Shown here in pieces: positions 21,558 to 29,679 of a stretch of 64,000 bases of DNA. Every line of letters begins with the position of its first letter. The stretch's first letter is position 1. Source of the stretch: Stenotrophomonas bentonitica (GTDB lineage Bacteria > Pseudomonadota > Gammaproteobacteria > Xanthomonadales > Xanthomonadaceae); NCBI RefSeq assembly GCF_002887735.1, contig NZ_PKQP01000001.1, positions 372,001-436,000 on the forward strand, read 5' to 3'. The translations under genes were made by a program, and so were the position numbers. The notes under the pieces were generated by a model that ran no database searches, was not told the DNA's origin, and saw only the letters and a list, made by a program, of their open reading frames with translations.

Positions 21558-22918
21558 AGCACGTGCAGATCGAACGGCTTGCGCGCTTCGGCGGCGAGGA
21601 TCGCGTCACCGAACAGATCGTGGTCGTCGCTCTCGGTGATCTCAACATCGACGAACTGACCCACGCGCAGCTTGGCTTCTTCCGCGTTCTGGATATGCAC
21701 CAGACCGTCGATCTCCGGTGCATCGGCCTTGGAACGGGCCACCGCGATGCCGTCTTCGATGGCATCGACCAGGCACTGCTGCAGGGTGCCGATCTTGGCT
21801 TCCAGGCGCGCGGCGGAAATCTCCGCCTGGCGCTCCATGAAGCGGGCCAGGCGCTCCTGCTTCACTTCTTCGGGCACCGCACCGGGCAGATCGTTGGCGG
21901 TCGCGCCGGTGACCGGCGAGTAAGCGAACGCACCGACGCGGTCCAGCTGCGCCTCGTCCAGGAAGCTCAGCAGCTCCTCGAACTCGGCATCGGTCTCGCC
22001 GGGGAAGCCGACGATGAAGGTCGAGCGCACCGTGATGTCCGGGCACAGCTGGCGCCAGCGCTGCACGCGCTCGAGCGTCTTGTCGACCGCGCCCGGGCGC
22101 TTCATCAGCTTGAGGATGCGCGGGCTGGCATGCTGGAACGGGATATCCAGGTACGGCAGGATCCGGTTCTCGGCCATCAGCGGCACGATCTCGTCCACGT
22201 GCGGGTACGGGTAGACGTAATGCATGCGGGTCCACGCATCCAGCTCGGAGAGGCCTTCGCACAGCGCCTTCAGGCGGGTCTGGTAGGCCTTGTCGCGCCA
22301 CATGCGCTCGGCGTACTTCACGTCCACGCCATAGGCCGAGGTGTCCTGGGACACCACCAGCAGTTCCTTGACGCCACCACGCACCAGCCGCTCAGCTTCG
22401 CGCAGCACCTCATCCACCGGGCGCGAGACCAGCTTGCCGCGCATCGAGGGGATGATGCAGAAGCTGCACTTGTGGTTGCAGCCTTCGGAAATCTTCAGGT
22501 ACGCGTAATGGCGCGGGGTCAGCTTGATGCCGTAATCGGGCACCAGATCCACAAAGGGATCGTGCTTGGGCGGCAGCGCGGCGTGCACGGCCTCCATCAC
22601 GCTCATGTAGTCCTGCGGACCGGACACCGCCAGCACGTTCGGGTAGGCCTCGCGGATCTGCTCCGGGCGTTTGCCCAGGCAACCGGTGACGATCACCTTG
22701 CCGTTGGCGTTCATCGCCTCGCCGATCGCATCCAGCGACTCGGTCACGGCCGAATCGATGAAGCCGCAGGTGTTGACCACCACCACGTCGGCCGAGTCAT
22801 AAGAGGGAACGATGTCGTAGCCCTCGGACCGCAGCTGGGTCAGGATGCGCTCGGAATCGACAAGGGCCTTCGGGCAGCCAAGGCTGACGAAGCCGACTTT
22901 GGGGTTCAGCTGGGACAT
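21554..22918 (-). CDS. rimO: Ribosomal protein S12 methylthiotransferase RimO
   Basis: Radical-SAM enzyme that methylthiolates the conserved Asp of ribosomal protein S12. The 454 residues contain an N-terminal UPF0004 domain with three cluster cysteines (Cys15, Cys51, Cys80), the radical-SAM CxxxCxxC (Cys147, Cys151, Cys154 in [10 protein letters not shown]) and a C-terminal TRAM domain. The N terminus [16 protein letters not shown] is RimO rather than MiaB. The ATG at 22916-22918 is followed by the standard sequence; further upstream the frame is open but unlike the family. Confidence 0.96.
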   Translation of the reverse strand: MSQLNPKVGFVSLGCPKALVDSERILTQLRSEGYDIVPSYDSADVVVVNTCGFIDSAVTESLDAIGEAMNANGKVIVTGCLGKRPEQIREAYPNVLAVSGPQDYMSVMEAVHAALPPKHDPFVDLVPDYGIKLTPRHYAYLKISEGCNHKCSFCIIPSMRGKLVSRPVDEVLREAERLVRGGVKELLVVSQDTSAYGVDVKYAERMWRDKAYQTRLKALCEGLSELDAWTRMHYVYPYPHVDEIVPLMAENRILPYLDIPFQHASPRILKLMKRPGAVDKTLERVQRWRQLCPDITVRSTFIVGFPGETDAEFEELLSFLDEAQLDRVGAFAYSPVTGATANDLPGAVPEEVKQERLARFMERQAEISAARLEAKIGTLQQCLVDAIEDGIAVARSKADAPEIDGLVHIQNAEEAKLRVGQFVDVEITESDDHDLFGDAILAAEARKPFDLHVL

Positions 22919-23121
22919 GGATCGCAAGGACTCTGGGGGCCTGGGCCCATGCCGGAATGGCGTGGGGACCTGGGGCCGGAAACGGCGGCAAGTATACCGG
23001 CGTTCAGCCCGCGCCCCTGAACCGGATCGGGTCGATCCCGCCAGATACCGCATGCCCGCTGACATCACGCTAACCCGCGCGGGGCCGATAATGAATGCCT
23101 GAACCAACGGAGTCTCGCACC

Positions 23122-23799
23122 ATGGGTGAGTGGATCACGCTCGATACGCATTACGGACCGGTCCGCGCCTGGCAGGCAACGCCGGCAGGCAAACCGCGCG
23201 GGGGCCTGGTGGTGATCCAGGAGATTTTCGGCGCCAACCCGCACATCCGCGCGGTGGCCGACGACTATGCCGCCAAGGGCTATGCGGTGCTGGCCCCCTC
23301 GTTCTTCGACCTGGCCGATTCGGCCCCGGACGGGACCGAACCGCCGGAACTGCCTTATGACAGTGAAGGCGTGGCCGCCGGCCTGCAGATGGTGGACGAA
23401 CTCGGGGTGGAAAAAGCGCTGGAGATCGTCCGGGCCGCCGCGTCGCGGCTGGCACCGGCTGGCAAGGTCGGCACGGTGGGCTACTGCTGGGGCGGCAGCA
23501 TCGCCCTGCTCTCCGCGCTGCGCCTGGGCCTACCCTCGGTCAGCTATTACGGCGCCCGCAATGTGAAGTACCTGGACGAAGCGCCCAAGGCGCCGGTCAT
23601 GTTCCACTTCGGCGCCCAGGACAAGAGCATCCCGCCTGAAGCGATCAAGGCCCACCGCGAGAAGCTGCCGCAGATGGCCACGTTCGTCTACCCGGCCGAT
23701 CATGCCTTCAACCGCAGCGTCGGACATGCGTATGATCCAGACAGCGCCCACCTGGCGCTGGAACGCACCCTGGACTTCTTTGCGGAGCATCTTGGATGA
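23122..23799 (+). CDS. Dienelactone hydrolase family protein
   Basis: A 225-residue alpha/beta hydrolase with the Cys-Asp-His triad of dienelactone hydrolases: Cys122 in GYCWGGS, Asp167 in GAQDKS and His194 in PADHAFNR. It likely hydrolyses an ester or lactone in the cytoplasm; no aromatic catabolic genes surround it, so the substrate is open. ATG at 23122 follows an ACGGAG site. The TGA overlaps the next gene by 4 bases. Divergent from rimO across about 200 bp. Confidence 0.88.
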   Translation: MGEWITLDTHYGPVRAWQATPAGKPRGGLVVIQEIFGANPHIRAVADDYAAKGYAVLAPSFFDLADSAPDGTEPPELPYDSEGVAAGLQMVDELGVEKALEIVRAAASRLAPAGKVGTVGYCWGGSIALLSALRLGLPSVSYYGARNVKYLDEAPKAPVMFHFGAQDKSIPPEAIKAHREKLPQMATFVYPADHAFNRSVGHAYDPDSAHLALERTLDFFAEHLG

Positions 23800-24218
23800 G
23801 CGAGTTCGAACTGGATTCACGCCTGGCCACCGACAGCGTACTGGTAGCAGAAGGGCCGTTATCGCAAGTGCGATTGATGAACGATGAAAGGTATCCCTGG
23901 CTGATCCTGGTCCCACGCCTGAGTGGCGTGACCGAATGGATCGACCTGGATGGCGAGCAGCAGGACAAGCTGCGGACCGAGTTGAACCGGGCGTGCAAGG
24001 CGCTCAAGGGCACCGATGGGGTCGAGAAGATCAACATCGGCTCGCTGGGCAACATCGTGCGCCAGCTGCATTTCCATGTGATCGGGCGCCATGTCGGCGA
24101 TCCGGCATGGCCGGGTCCGGTCTGGGGCCAGGGGCAGGCACACCGTTTTGACCCGGAGGTGCTGGCCGAGCGTGTCGCACTCTGGAAGGAACGGCTAGGA
24201 TATTCGCCCCAGCCCTAG
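23796..24218 (+). CDS. HIT-domain protein
   Basis: A 140-residue protein of the histidine-triad superfamily. The core is QLHFHVIGRHVGDPAWPGPVWG at about 90-111: His92 and His94 are present but the third position of the HxHxH triad is Ile96, with the next His at 99. This altered motif defines a common proteobacterial HIT-like branch whose activity is unclear. The start overlaps the dienelactone hydrolase stop (ATGA), and a 54-residue membrane protein follows 15 bases later, forming a three-gene operon. Confidence 0.85.
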   Translation: MSEFELDSRLATDSVLVAEGPLSQVRLMNDERYPWLILVPRLSGVTEWIDLDGEQQDKLRTELNRACKALKGTDGVEKINIGSLGNIVRQLHFHVIGRHVGDPAWPGPVWGQGQAHRFDPEVLAERVALWKERLGYSPQP

Positions 24219-24233
24219 CGGACCCTGCCCCTG

Positions 24234-24398
24234 ATGCGTTCCAACCTTGTCGCCGCCATCGTCCTGATCCTTGTCGGCCTGTTCCTGCTGGCCAGCAATC
24301 TGGGCTGGACCAACATGAACATGGGAAAGCTGATCCTCACCTGGTGGCCGGTCGTGCTGGTGGCGGTTGGCATCGGCCTGCTGTTCGGCCGCAAGTAG
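24234..24398 (+). CDS. Small two-helix membrane protein (DUF5668-like)
   Basis: A 54-residue reading frame, ATG at 24234 to TAG at 24396. Two hydrophobic helices (about 5-22 and 33-51) flank a short polar turn GWTNMNMGKL, and it ends GLLFGRK. This pattern resembles the LiaF/DUF5668-type N-terminal membrane module, here standing alone. It lies 15 bases after the HIT gene on the same strand. Function unknown. Confidence 0.7.
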   Translation: MRSNLVAAIVLILVGLFLLASNLGWTNMNMGKLILTWWPVVLVAVGIGLLFGRK

Positions 24399-24417
24399 AG
24401 CGGACCGTTGGTCCGCT
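24399..24417. repeat. REP-type hairpin right after the small membrane protein gene
   Basis: Perfect 8-bp stem AGCGGACC / GGTCCGCT with a GTT loop, starting one base after the TAG. Its right arm merges into the first unit of the 15-bp tandem array. Confidence 0.6.
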
Positions 24418-24469
24418 GCTTTTCGGTCCGCTGCTTTTCGGCCCGCTGCTTTTGGGTCCGCTGCTTTTG
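24410..24469. repeat. 15-bp tandem repeat, four units
   Basis: Four head-to-tail copies of GGTCCGCTGCTTTTC: 24410-24424 and 24425-24439 are identical, 24440-24454 and 24455-24469 differ by one or two bases. The period keeps a reading frame on either strand but no credible gene covers it. It appears to have grown from the right arm of the adjacent hairpin. Confidence 0.85.
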
Positions 24470-24495
24470 GTCACCACGCCGCACGTCGGACCAAG

Positions 24496-24535
24496 CCACA
24501 AAAAAAGCGCGGAGTACTCCGCGCTTTTTTTGTGG
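24496..24535. terminator. Perfect 40-bp palindromic bidirectional terminator
   Basis: Every base of 24496-24515 pairs with 24516-24535: a CCAC end, A7/T7 tracts and the core AGCGCGGAGT / ACTCCGCGCT. It lies between the plus-strand small membrane protein operon and minus-strand dcd and works in both directions. Confidence 0.9.
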
Positions 24536-24569
24536 TCGCCCCTTGATGGGTAACGGTAACCGCAGAAGC

Positions 24570-24588
24570 AGCCGACCAACGGTCGGCT
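24570..24588. repeat. SMAG/REP-type hairpin downstream of dcd
   Basis: Perfect 8-bp stem AGCCGACC / GGTCGGCT with an AAC loop, followed by CCACC. This sequence type is widespread in Stenotrophomonas intergenic regions. Confidence 0.7.
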
Positions 24589-24655
24589 CCACCAGGCGCG
24601 GACGCGGCAGCACGCCCGGGGATCGATCAGGTGCGCCGCGCCACCGGCGTGATCA

Positions 24656-25228
24656 TCAGGTCCGCGGCAGGGTCACGCCGGTCTGGCCCTGGTACTTGCC
24701 ACCGCGGTCCTTGTAGGACGTCTCGCAGATATCGTCCTTGTCGGCCTGGAAGAACAGCATCTGGGCCACGCCTTCGTTGGCATAGATGCGCGCCGGCAGC
24801 GGCGTGGTGTTGCTGAATTCCAGGGTCACATGCCCTTCCCACTCCGGCTCCAGCGGGGTCACGTTGACGATGATGCCGCAGCGCGCGTAGGTGCTTTTGC
24901 CCAGGCACACCACGAGCGTATCGCGCGGGATGCGGAAGTACTCCACGGTGCGCGCCAGCGCGAAGCTGTTGGGCGGGATGATGCACTCATCACCCACGAT
25001 GTCCACGAAGCTGCCCGGATCGAAGTGCTTCGGGTCCACGATGGTGGAGTTGATGTTGGTGAACACCTTGAACTCGCGCGAGCAACGGACGTCGTAGCCG
25101 TAGCTGGAGGTGCCGTAGCTGACGATGCGCTGGCCGTTGGCCTGCTTGACCTGGCCAGCTTCGAACGGCTCGATCATGCCGTGCTGCTCGGCCATCTGAC
25201 GGATCCAGCGGTCACTCTTGATGCTCAT
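24656..25228 (-). CDS. dcd: dCTP deaminase Dcd
   Basis: Deaminates dCTP to dUTP for thymidylate synthesis. The 190-residue protein has the usual length and motifs: KSTYARCG (Ser/Arg of the active site), the catalytic Glu in [10 protein letters not shown] and the C-terminal nucleotide-capping segment GKYQGQTG. In xanthomonads dcd usually lies just downstream of mrp; here a TonB-dependent receptor gene on the other strand separates the two. ATG at 25226-25228. Confidence 0.96.
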   Translation of the reverse strand: MSIKSDRWIRQMAEQHGMIEPFEAGQVKQANGQRIVSYGTSSYGYDVRCSREFKVFTNINSTIVDPKHFDPGSFVDIVGDECIIPPNSFALARTVEYFRIPRDTLVVCLGKSTYARCGIIVNVTPLEPEWEGHVTLEFSNTTPLPARIYANEGVAQMLFFQADKDDICETSYKDRGGKYQGQTGVTLPRT

Positions 25229-25400
25229 GTTCGATCCTGGCTGGGAACAATTGGACAGACGCCCGGGCCAGCGATTCTACAGCGACCTGTGATGCTCGCC
25301 TACGCGCTTCAGCGTGACCGGGAAAGGCTCGAATCAGCCTAACCACTCTCACTCTAAAGTGAGACATACAACCTTTAATTATCTCATTTTTACAGAATGG

Positions 25401-25429
25401 TTGCGCCGCGAAGAACTGTTCATTATGGT
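25401..25429 (+). promoter_or_regulatory. Candidate sigma-70 promoter for the Oar-like receptor
   Basis: TTGCGC (25401-25406) and TATGGT (25424-25429) with a 17-base spacer lie about 70 bases before the ATG, downstream of an AT-rich stretch (25360-25400) that is unusual in this GC-rich DNA. Weak match; only a candidate. A good AAGGA site at 25491 precedes the start. Confidence 0.3.
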
Positions 25430-25500
25430 TCCATTAAGCCTGAACACTCGATTCAGGTAGGAATATTCAGCCACCGTAAAGCATCACGCAAAGGAATCTG

Positions 25501-28500
25501 ATGAAACACACCATCCATGGACGCAAGTTCGCCCGTACCGCACTCGCCTTGATGTTGAGCGCATGCATCGGCACCTCTTTCGCACAAAGCACCTCCGGCA
25601 ACATCAACGGCAGCGCTACGGCGGAGAAGGTTCAGGTCAAGAGCCTGGCCTCCGGTGCCACCCGCGAAGTCACCGTCGGAACCGACGGCCGCTTCAGCTT
25701 CTCGCAGTTGCCCATCGGCACTTATGAGGTCACCACCTTCAGTGGCGGCAGTGCGGTGAACACCACGCGCGTCAATGTCGTCGCCGGCCAGTCGACCACT
25801 GCCAGCTTCGCCTCGGCATCCAGCGGCGCCACCTCCCTCGACACGGTCAATGTGCGCGCGCTCGGCGCGGCCAATTCCATCGATCTCGGCAGCGTGGAAT
25901 CGCGCACCACCTTTACCGCCGACCAGCTCAATTCCCTCCCCGTGGGACGCGATATCACGAGCGTTTCGCTGCTCACCCCCGGGACCGTTGCATCAAGTGG
26001 ATATTTCGGCCCGGCATCGTTCGGCGGCGCCTCGGCCGCAGAGAACAGCTACTACGTCAACGGCTTCAACGTCACCAATCTGTACGACAGCCTGTCGTTC
26101 TCCGAGATCCCCTACCAGGCCATCGACCAGCTGGACGTGCAGACCGGCGGTTACGGCGCGCAGTACGGCTTCTCCACCGGCGGCGTGACCAGCGTCAACA
26201 TCAAGCGCGGCACCAACGAATGGAAGGGTGGCTTCAGCTGGACCGGCGCCCCGGATTCGCTTCGCGAGAGCGCGCCCGATACGTACTACGACGATGGCTC
26301 GCTCTTCCGTTCCTATGATCGCAACAGCAGCAGCTCCAACGTCTACAGCGTCTGGGCCGGCGGCCCGCTGATCGAAGACAAGCTGTTCGTGTTTGCGATG
26401 GGCCAGTTCAGCAACTCCAAGACCGGCAATTACGGCAACCGCGGCTCGCAGTACACCACCAATGGCCGTCCGCCCTCCGCTACCGCATTGTCCACGTCGG
26501 CCTACGACTATGAGTCCAAGACCCCGTACTGGCTGTTGAAGCTGGACTGGTACCTCAACGACAGCAACCACCTCGAGTACACCGGTTTCGACAACAGCCG
26601 CCGCTACAATTACGACTACTACAACGCTGCCTATGATGATCCCAGCAGTGGTGGCGAACCGGCCAAGACCAGCGCCCTCGGCGCGCTGATCGGCAAGTCC
26701 GGCGGCCAGACCGACGTCTTCAAGTGGACCAGCTACCTGACCGACAACCTGACTGCATCGCTGCAGTACGGCCAGATGCGCAACCGCAGCTCGGAGCACA
26801 CGATCAGCCCCGACGGTGTGATGAGCACCTACGACGGCGACATCAACAGCCCGCAGGGCAGCTGCCCCTACGTTCTGGACTACCGGTCCGAGACCGGCGG
26901 GACCGGCCGCCAGATCGGCTGCGCCGTGGCCAGCACCGTCGGCATCTTCGGCGGCCGCAACGAGCGCAAAGGCACCCGCCTGGATCTCGACTGGCAGCTG
27001 GGCGACCACAAGATCGGCTTCGGCTACAGCGACGAGAAATGGACCTCGGTGCAGGGCACGTCCTACTCCGGCGGGGCCTTGTGGTATCTGGAAGATGACT
27101 ATGCCGAGCGGGTGAACTTCCGCAACGGTGGCTCCATCGAGATCAAGCAGCAGTCGTGGTACCTGCAGGACAACTGGCAGATCACACCGAACTTGATGCT
27201 GTATGCGGGCATCCGCAATGACTCGTTCGACAACAAGAACTCGGACGGCATCTCCTTCGTCAAGCAGGATGACATCTGGCAGCCGCGTACAGGCTTCTCC
27301 TGGGATATCCTGGGCGACGGTCGCAGCAAGCTGTTCGCCTCGGTTGGCCGGTACTCGCTGCCGATCGCAGCCAACGTCGCGCTGCGCGCGGCCAGTGCCT
27401 CGTACTATCTGGACGAGTATTTCACCTACAGCGGCATCAATCCGAACGGCTCGCCGATCGTCACCGGCAGTTTCGAGGACGGCGCGTATGACGCAGTGAT
27501 CAACGGCGAAAGCGGTGCTACGCCTGATCCGCGCGCGGTCGCGTCGCGGGGCCTGAAGCCGTACACCCAGGACGAAGTCATCCTGGGCTACCAGCAGCAG
27601 ATCAATTCGTCGGTCGACTTCTTCAACGACTGGACCGTGGGCATCAAGGCCACCTACCGTCGCATCAACAATGCGATCGATGACACCTGCGATTCGCGTT
27701 CGCTCTACAACGCAGCGGTTGCCGCCGGCTATGACCTGTCCAACTGGTCCGACCCGTGGACCGTGCCGGAAGGCCTGCCGGGCTGCTGGATCTACAACCC
27801 GGGTAGCGACTTGAACGTCACCCTGGATGTCGACGGCGATGGCACGGTGGAAGAGATCAATGTGCCGGGCGATACGCTGGGCCCGAAGGCCAAGCGCACC
27901 TACAAGGCCGTCACCCTGAGCGCGGACAAGCAGACCGAGCGCTGGTACGCCAGCCTCTCCTACACCTGGTCCAAGCTGGAGGGCAACTACGAAGGTCTGG
28001 TCAAGAGCACCAACGGCCAGGATGACACCGGCACGACCTCGGACTTCGACTTTGCCGAGATCATGTACGGCGCCGACGGCTACCTGTTCAACGACCACCG
28101 CCACAGCTTCAAACTCTTCGGCGGCTTCAAGTTCACCGACGAGTGGTCGGTCGGCGTCAACGTGCTGGCCCAGTCCGGCGCACCGAAAAGCTGCCTCGGT
28201 GGCGGCTGGGGCAGCTTCGACACCGAGTACGGTTATACCGGCGTGTTCCACACCTGCGAACAGGGTACCGACGAGATCTCCAAGGTGGGCAGCGCTGGCC
28301 GCACGCCGTGGCAGTTCACCGTCAGCCCGAACATCACCTACACGCCCAACTGGCTGGAAGGGCTGAGCATGCAGGTCTCGGTGATCAACGCCTTCAACAA
28401 CATCAAGCCGGTCCAGGTGTACGAAACCCAGTACGGCCGCCCGAGCTCGGCACCGACCATCCGGACCTACTACAACTACAACACGCCGAAGTACTTCAAC

Positions 28501-28542
28501 GATCCGCGCTATGTCCGGTTCCAGGTGCAGTACGACTGGTAA
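25501..28542 (+). CDS. Oar-like TonB-dependent receptor with carboxypeptidase-regulatory N-domain
   Basis: Outer-membrane receptor of 1013 residues. Signal peptide ends near SFA-QS (29); then a carboxypeptidase-regulatory-like beta-sandwich (about 30-105, VGTDGRFSFSQLPIGTYEVTT), a plug (FTADQLNSLPVGRDITSVSLLTPG), and a long beta-barrel ending in VRFQVQYDW with the terminal aromatic needed for barrel assembly. This architecture is that of Oar-type TonB receptors, which import large or unknown substrates. ATG at 25501 with AAGGA five bases upstream. It is unrelated in detail to the three receptors at 29680-38932. Ends at a strong terminator. Substrate unknown. Confidence 0.9.
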   Translation: MKHTIHGRKFARTALALMLSACIGTSFAQSTSGNINGSATAEKVQVKSLASGATREVTVGTDGRFSFSQLPIGTYEVTTFSGGSAVNTTRVNVVAGQSTTASFASASSGATSLDTVNVRALGAANSIDLGSVESRTTFTADQLNSLPVGRDITSVSLLTPGTVASSGYFGPASFGGASAAENSYYVNGFNVTNLYDSLSFSEIPYQAIDQLDVQTGGYGAQYGFSTGGVTSVNIKRGTNEWKGGFSWTGAPDSLRESAPDTYYDDGSLFRSYDRNSSSSNVYSVWAGGPLIEDKLFVFAMGQFSNSKTGNYGNRGSQYTTNGRPPSATALSTSAYDYESKTPYWLLKLDWYLNDSNHLEYTGFDNSRRYNYDYYNAAYDDPSSGGEPAKTSALGALIGKSGGQTDVFKWTSYLTDNLTASLQYGQMRNRSSEHTISPDGVMSTYDGDINSPQGSCPYVLDYRSETGGTGRQIGCAVASTVGIFGGRNERKGTRLDLDWQLGDHKIGFGYSDEKWTSVQGTSYSGGALWYLEDDYAERVNFRNGGSIEIKQQSWYLQDNWQITPNLMLYAGIRNDSFDNKNSDGISFVKQDDIWQPRTGFSWDILGDGRSKLFASVGRYSLPIAANVALRAASASYYLDEYFTYSGINPNGSPIVTGSFEDGAYDAVINGESGATPDPRAVASRGLKPYTQDEVILGYQQQINSSVDFFNDWTVGIKATYRRINNAIDDTCDSRSLYNAAVAAGYDLSNWSDPWTVPEGLPGCWIYNPGSDLNVTLDVDGDGTVEEINVPGDTLGPKAKRTYKAVTLSADKQTERWYASLSYTWSKLEGNYEGLVKSTNGQDDTGTTSDFDFAEIMYGADGYLFNDHRHSFKLFGGFKFTDEWSVGVNVLAQSGAPKSCLGGGWGSFDTEYGYTGVFHTCEQGTDEISKVGSAGRTPWQFTVSPNITYTPNWLEGLSMQVSVINAFNNIKPVQVYETQYGRPSSAPTIRTYYNYNTPKYFNDPRYVRFQVQYDW

Positions 28543-28571
28543 GTCGAAAACCCGCGTTGCTTTCTCTCTTG

Positions 28572-28599
28572 ACCGCCGGCCTCGTGCCGGCGGTTTTTT
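28572..28599 (+). terminator. Terminator of the Oar-like receptor
   Basis: 9-bp stem ACCGCCGGC / GCCGGCGGT with a CTCGT loop, followed by T5C. Confidence 0.9.
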
Positions 28600-28617
28600 C
28601 TGCAGGGAACAAAAGCC

Positions 28618-29475
28618 TTACAGCAACGAGGACAGGATCGGGATGGCTGCCCGCGGCCGCTTGGCCACTTCCTCGATCAACCGCTCGGCCGCGCGCAGGT
28701 AGGCCTGGGCCGCAGAAGACGCCGGCGCGGCAGCAGTGATCGGCGTACCGGCATCGCCCTGCTCGCGGATGCCGATCTCCAGCGGCAGCGACCCCAGCAG
28801 CGGCACCCCGTACTGGGCGGCCATGCGCTCGCCACCGCCCTCGCCGAACAGGTGCTCGACCTGACCGCAGTTGCTGCAGGTATGCACGGCCATGTTCTCG
28901 ACGATGCCCAGCACCGGCACCTCCACCTTCTCGAACATCTTCAGCGCCTTTTTCGCGTCCAGCGTGGCGATGTCCTGCGGCGTGGTGACGATCACCGCGC
29001 CGGCCAGCGGAATCTTCTGGGTCAGGGTGAGCTGGATGTCGCCGGTGCCCGGCGGCAGATCGATCAGCAGGTAATCCAGGTCGTCCCACAGCGTGTCATT
29101 GAAGAACTGCGTCATCGCCGAGGTGGCCATCGGCCCGCGCCAGATCATCGGCGTCTCGTCCTCGATCAGGTAACCGATCGACATGGTCTCCACCCCGAAC
29201 GCGCGCATCGGCTCGATCGACTTGTTGTCCGGGCTTTCCGGACGGCCACTCAGACCGAGCATGGCGGGCACGCTGGGGCCGTAGATATCGGCATCCAGCA
29301 GGCCCACGCGCGCGCCGAGCGCGGCAAGTGCGACAGCCAGGTTGACCGCGGTGGTGGACTTGCCGACCCCGCCCTTGCCCGACCCGACTGCGATCACGTT
29401 GCGCACGCGCGGATGCGGCGACAACCCCTTCTGCACTTGGCTGGCGTGGGGACGACGCACTTGGCTGGCACTCAC
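28618..29475 (-). CDS. mrp: Mrp/ApbC family iron-sulfur cluster carrier ATPase
   Basis: P-loop NTPase that carries Fe-S clusters to target apoproteins. The 285 residues have the deviant Walker A GKGGVGKS (33-40), the switch LIDLPPGTGD, and the CxxC cluster ligands near 200-203 (HTCSNCG). It lacks the N-terminal MIP18/DUF59 domain of E. coli Mrp, a shorter form that is common. The start is taken as GTG at 29473-29475, with GGAG 8 bases upstream; other in-frame starts lie further upstream. Its mRNA converges on the Oar-like receptor gene. Confidence 0.93.
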   Translation of the reverse strand: MSASQVRRPHASQVQKGLSPHPRVRNVIAVGSGKGGVGKSTTAVNLAVALAALGARVGLLDADIYGPSVPAMLGLSGRPESPDNKSIEPMRAFGVETMSIGYLIEDETPMIWRGPMATSAMTQFFNDTLWDDLDYLLIDLPPGTGDIQLTLTQKIPLAGAVIVTTPQDIATLDAKKALKMFEKVEVPVLGIVENMAVHTCSNCGQVEHLFGEGGGERMAAQYGVPLLGSLPLEIGIREQGDAGTPITAAAPASSAAQAYLRAAERLIEEVAKRPRAAIPILSSLL

Positions 29476-29572
29476 TGCGGGCACTCCGGGAACACAACAA
29501 TTGGACGCAACACTATACAACCTTGACTGCACCTGACTGAAAATCCCGATTGCTACGAAACCATGCAATTTT

Positions 29573-29594
29573 CGTTAAGTTCATGTTACGGTCG
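29573..29594 (+). promoter_or_regulatory. Shared upstream motif of the TonB receptor trio, copy 1
   Basis: CGTTAAG, then TT, then CATGTTACGGTCG, 86 bases before the start. Two near-identical copies lie before the next two receptors (32794 and 35958), so it is a conserved promoter or operator element. CGTTAA and TTACG form a loose inverted repeat. Confidence 0.65.
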
Positions 29595-29679
29595 AAACGC
29601 ACTACGTTGAGCGTTTTCCGCGCGTTCCGGGAGGGAATCATTGGCGTCAGTGCTTTCTGTTTTGTTCTATGGACTATCA

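Noticed and set aside
24410..24469. Possible CRISPR-like repeats.
   Set aside because: Units are directly adjacent with no spacers and only 15 bp.
24215..24613. Minus-strand frame with 5-residue peptide repeats (KQRTE-type).
   Set aside because: Produced by the 15-bp tandem repeat, which does not change frame; it runs through two hairpins and a terminator and has no ribosome-binding site.
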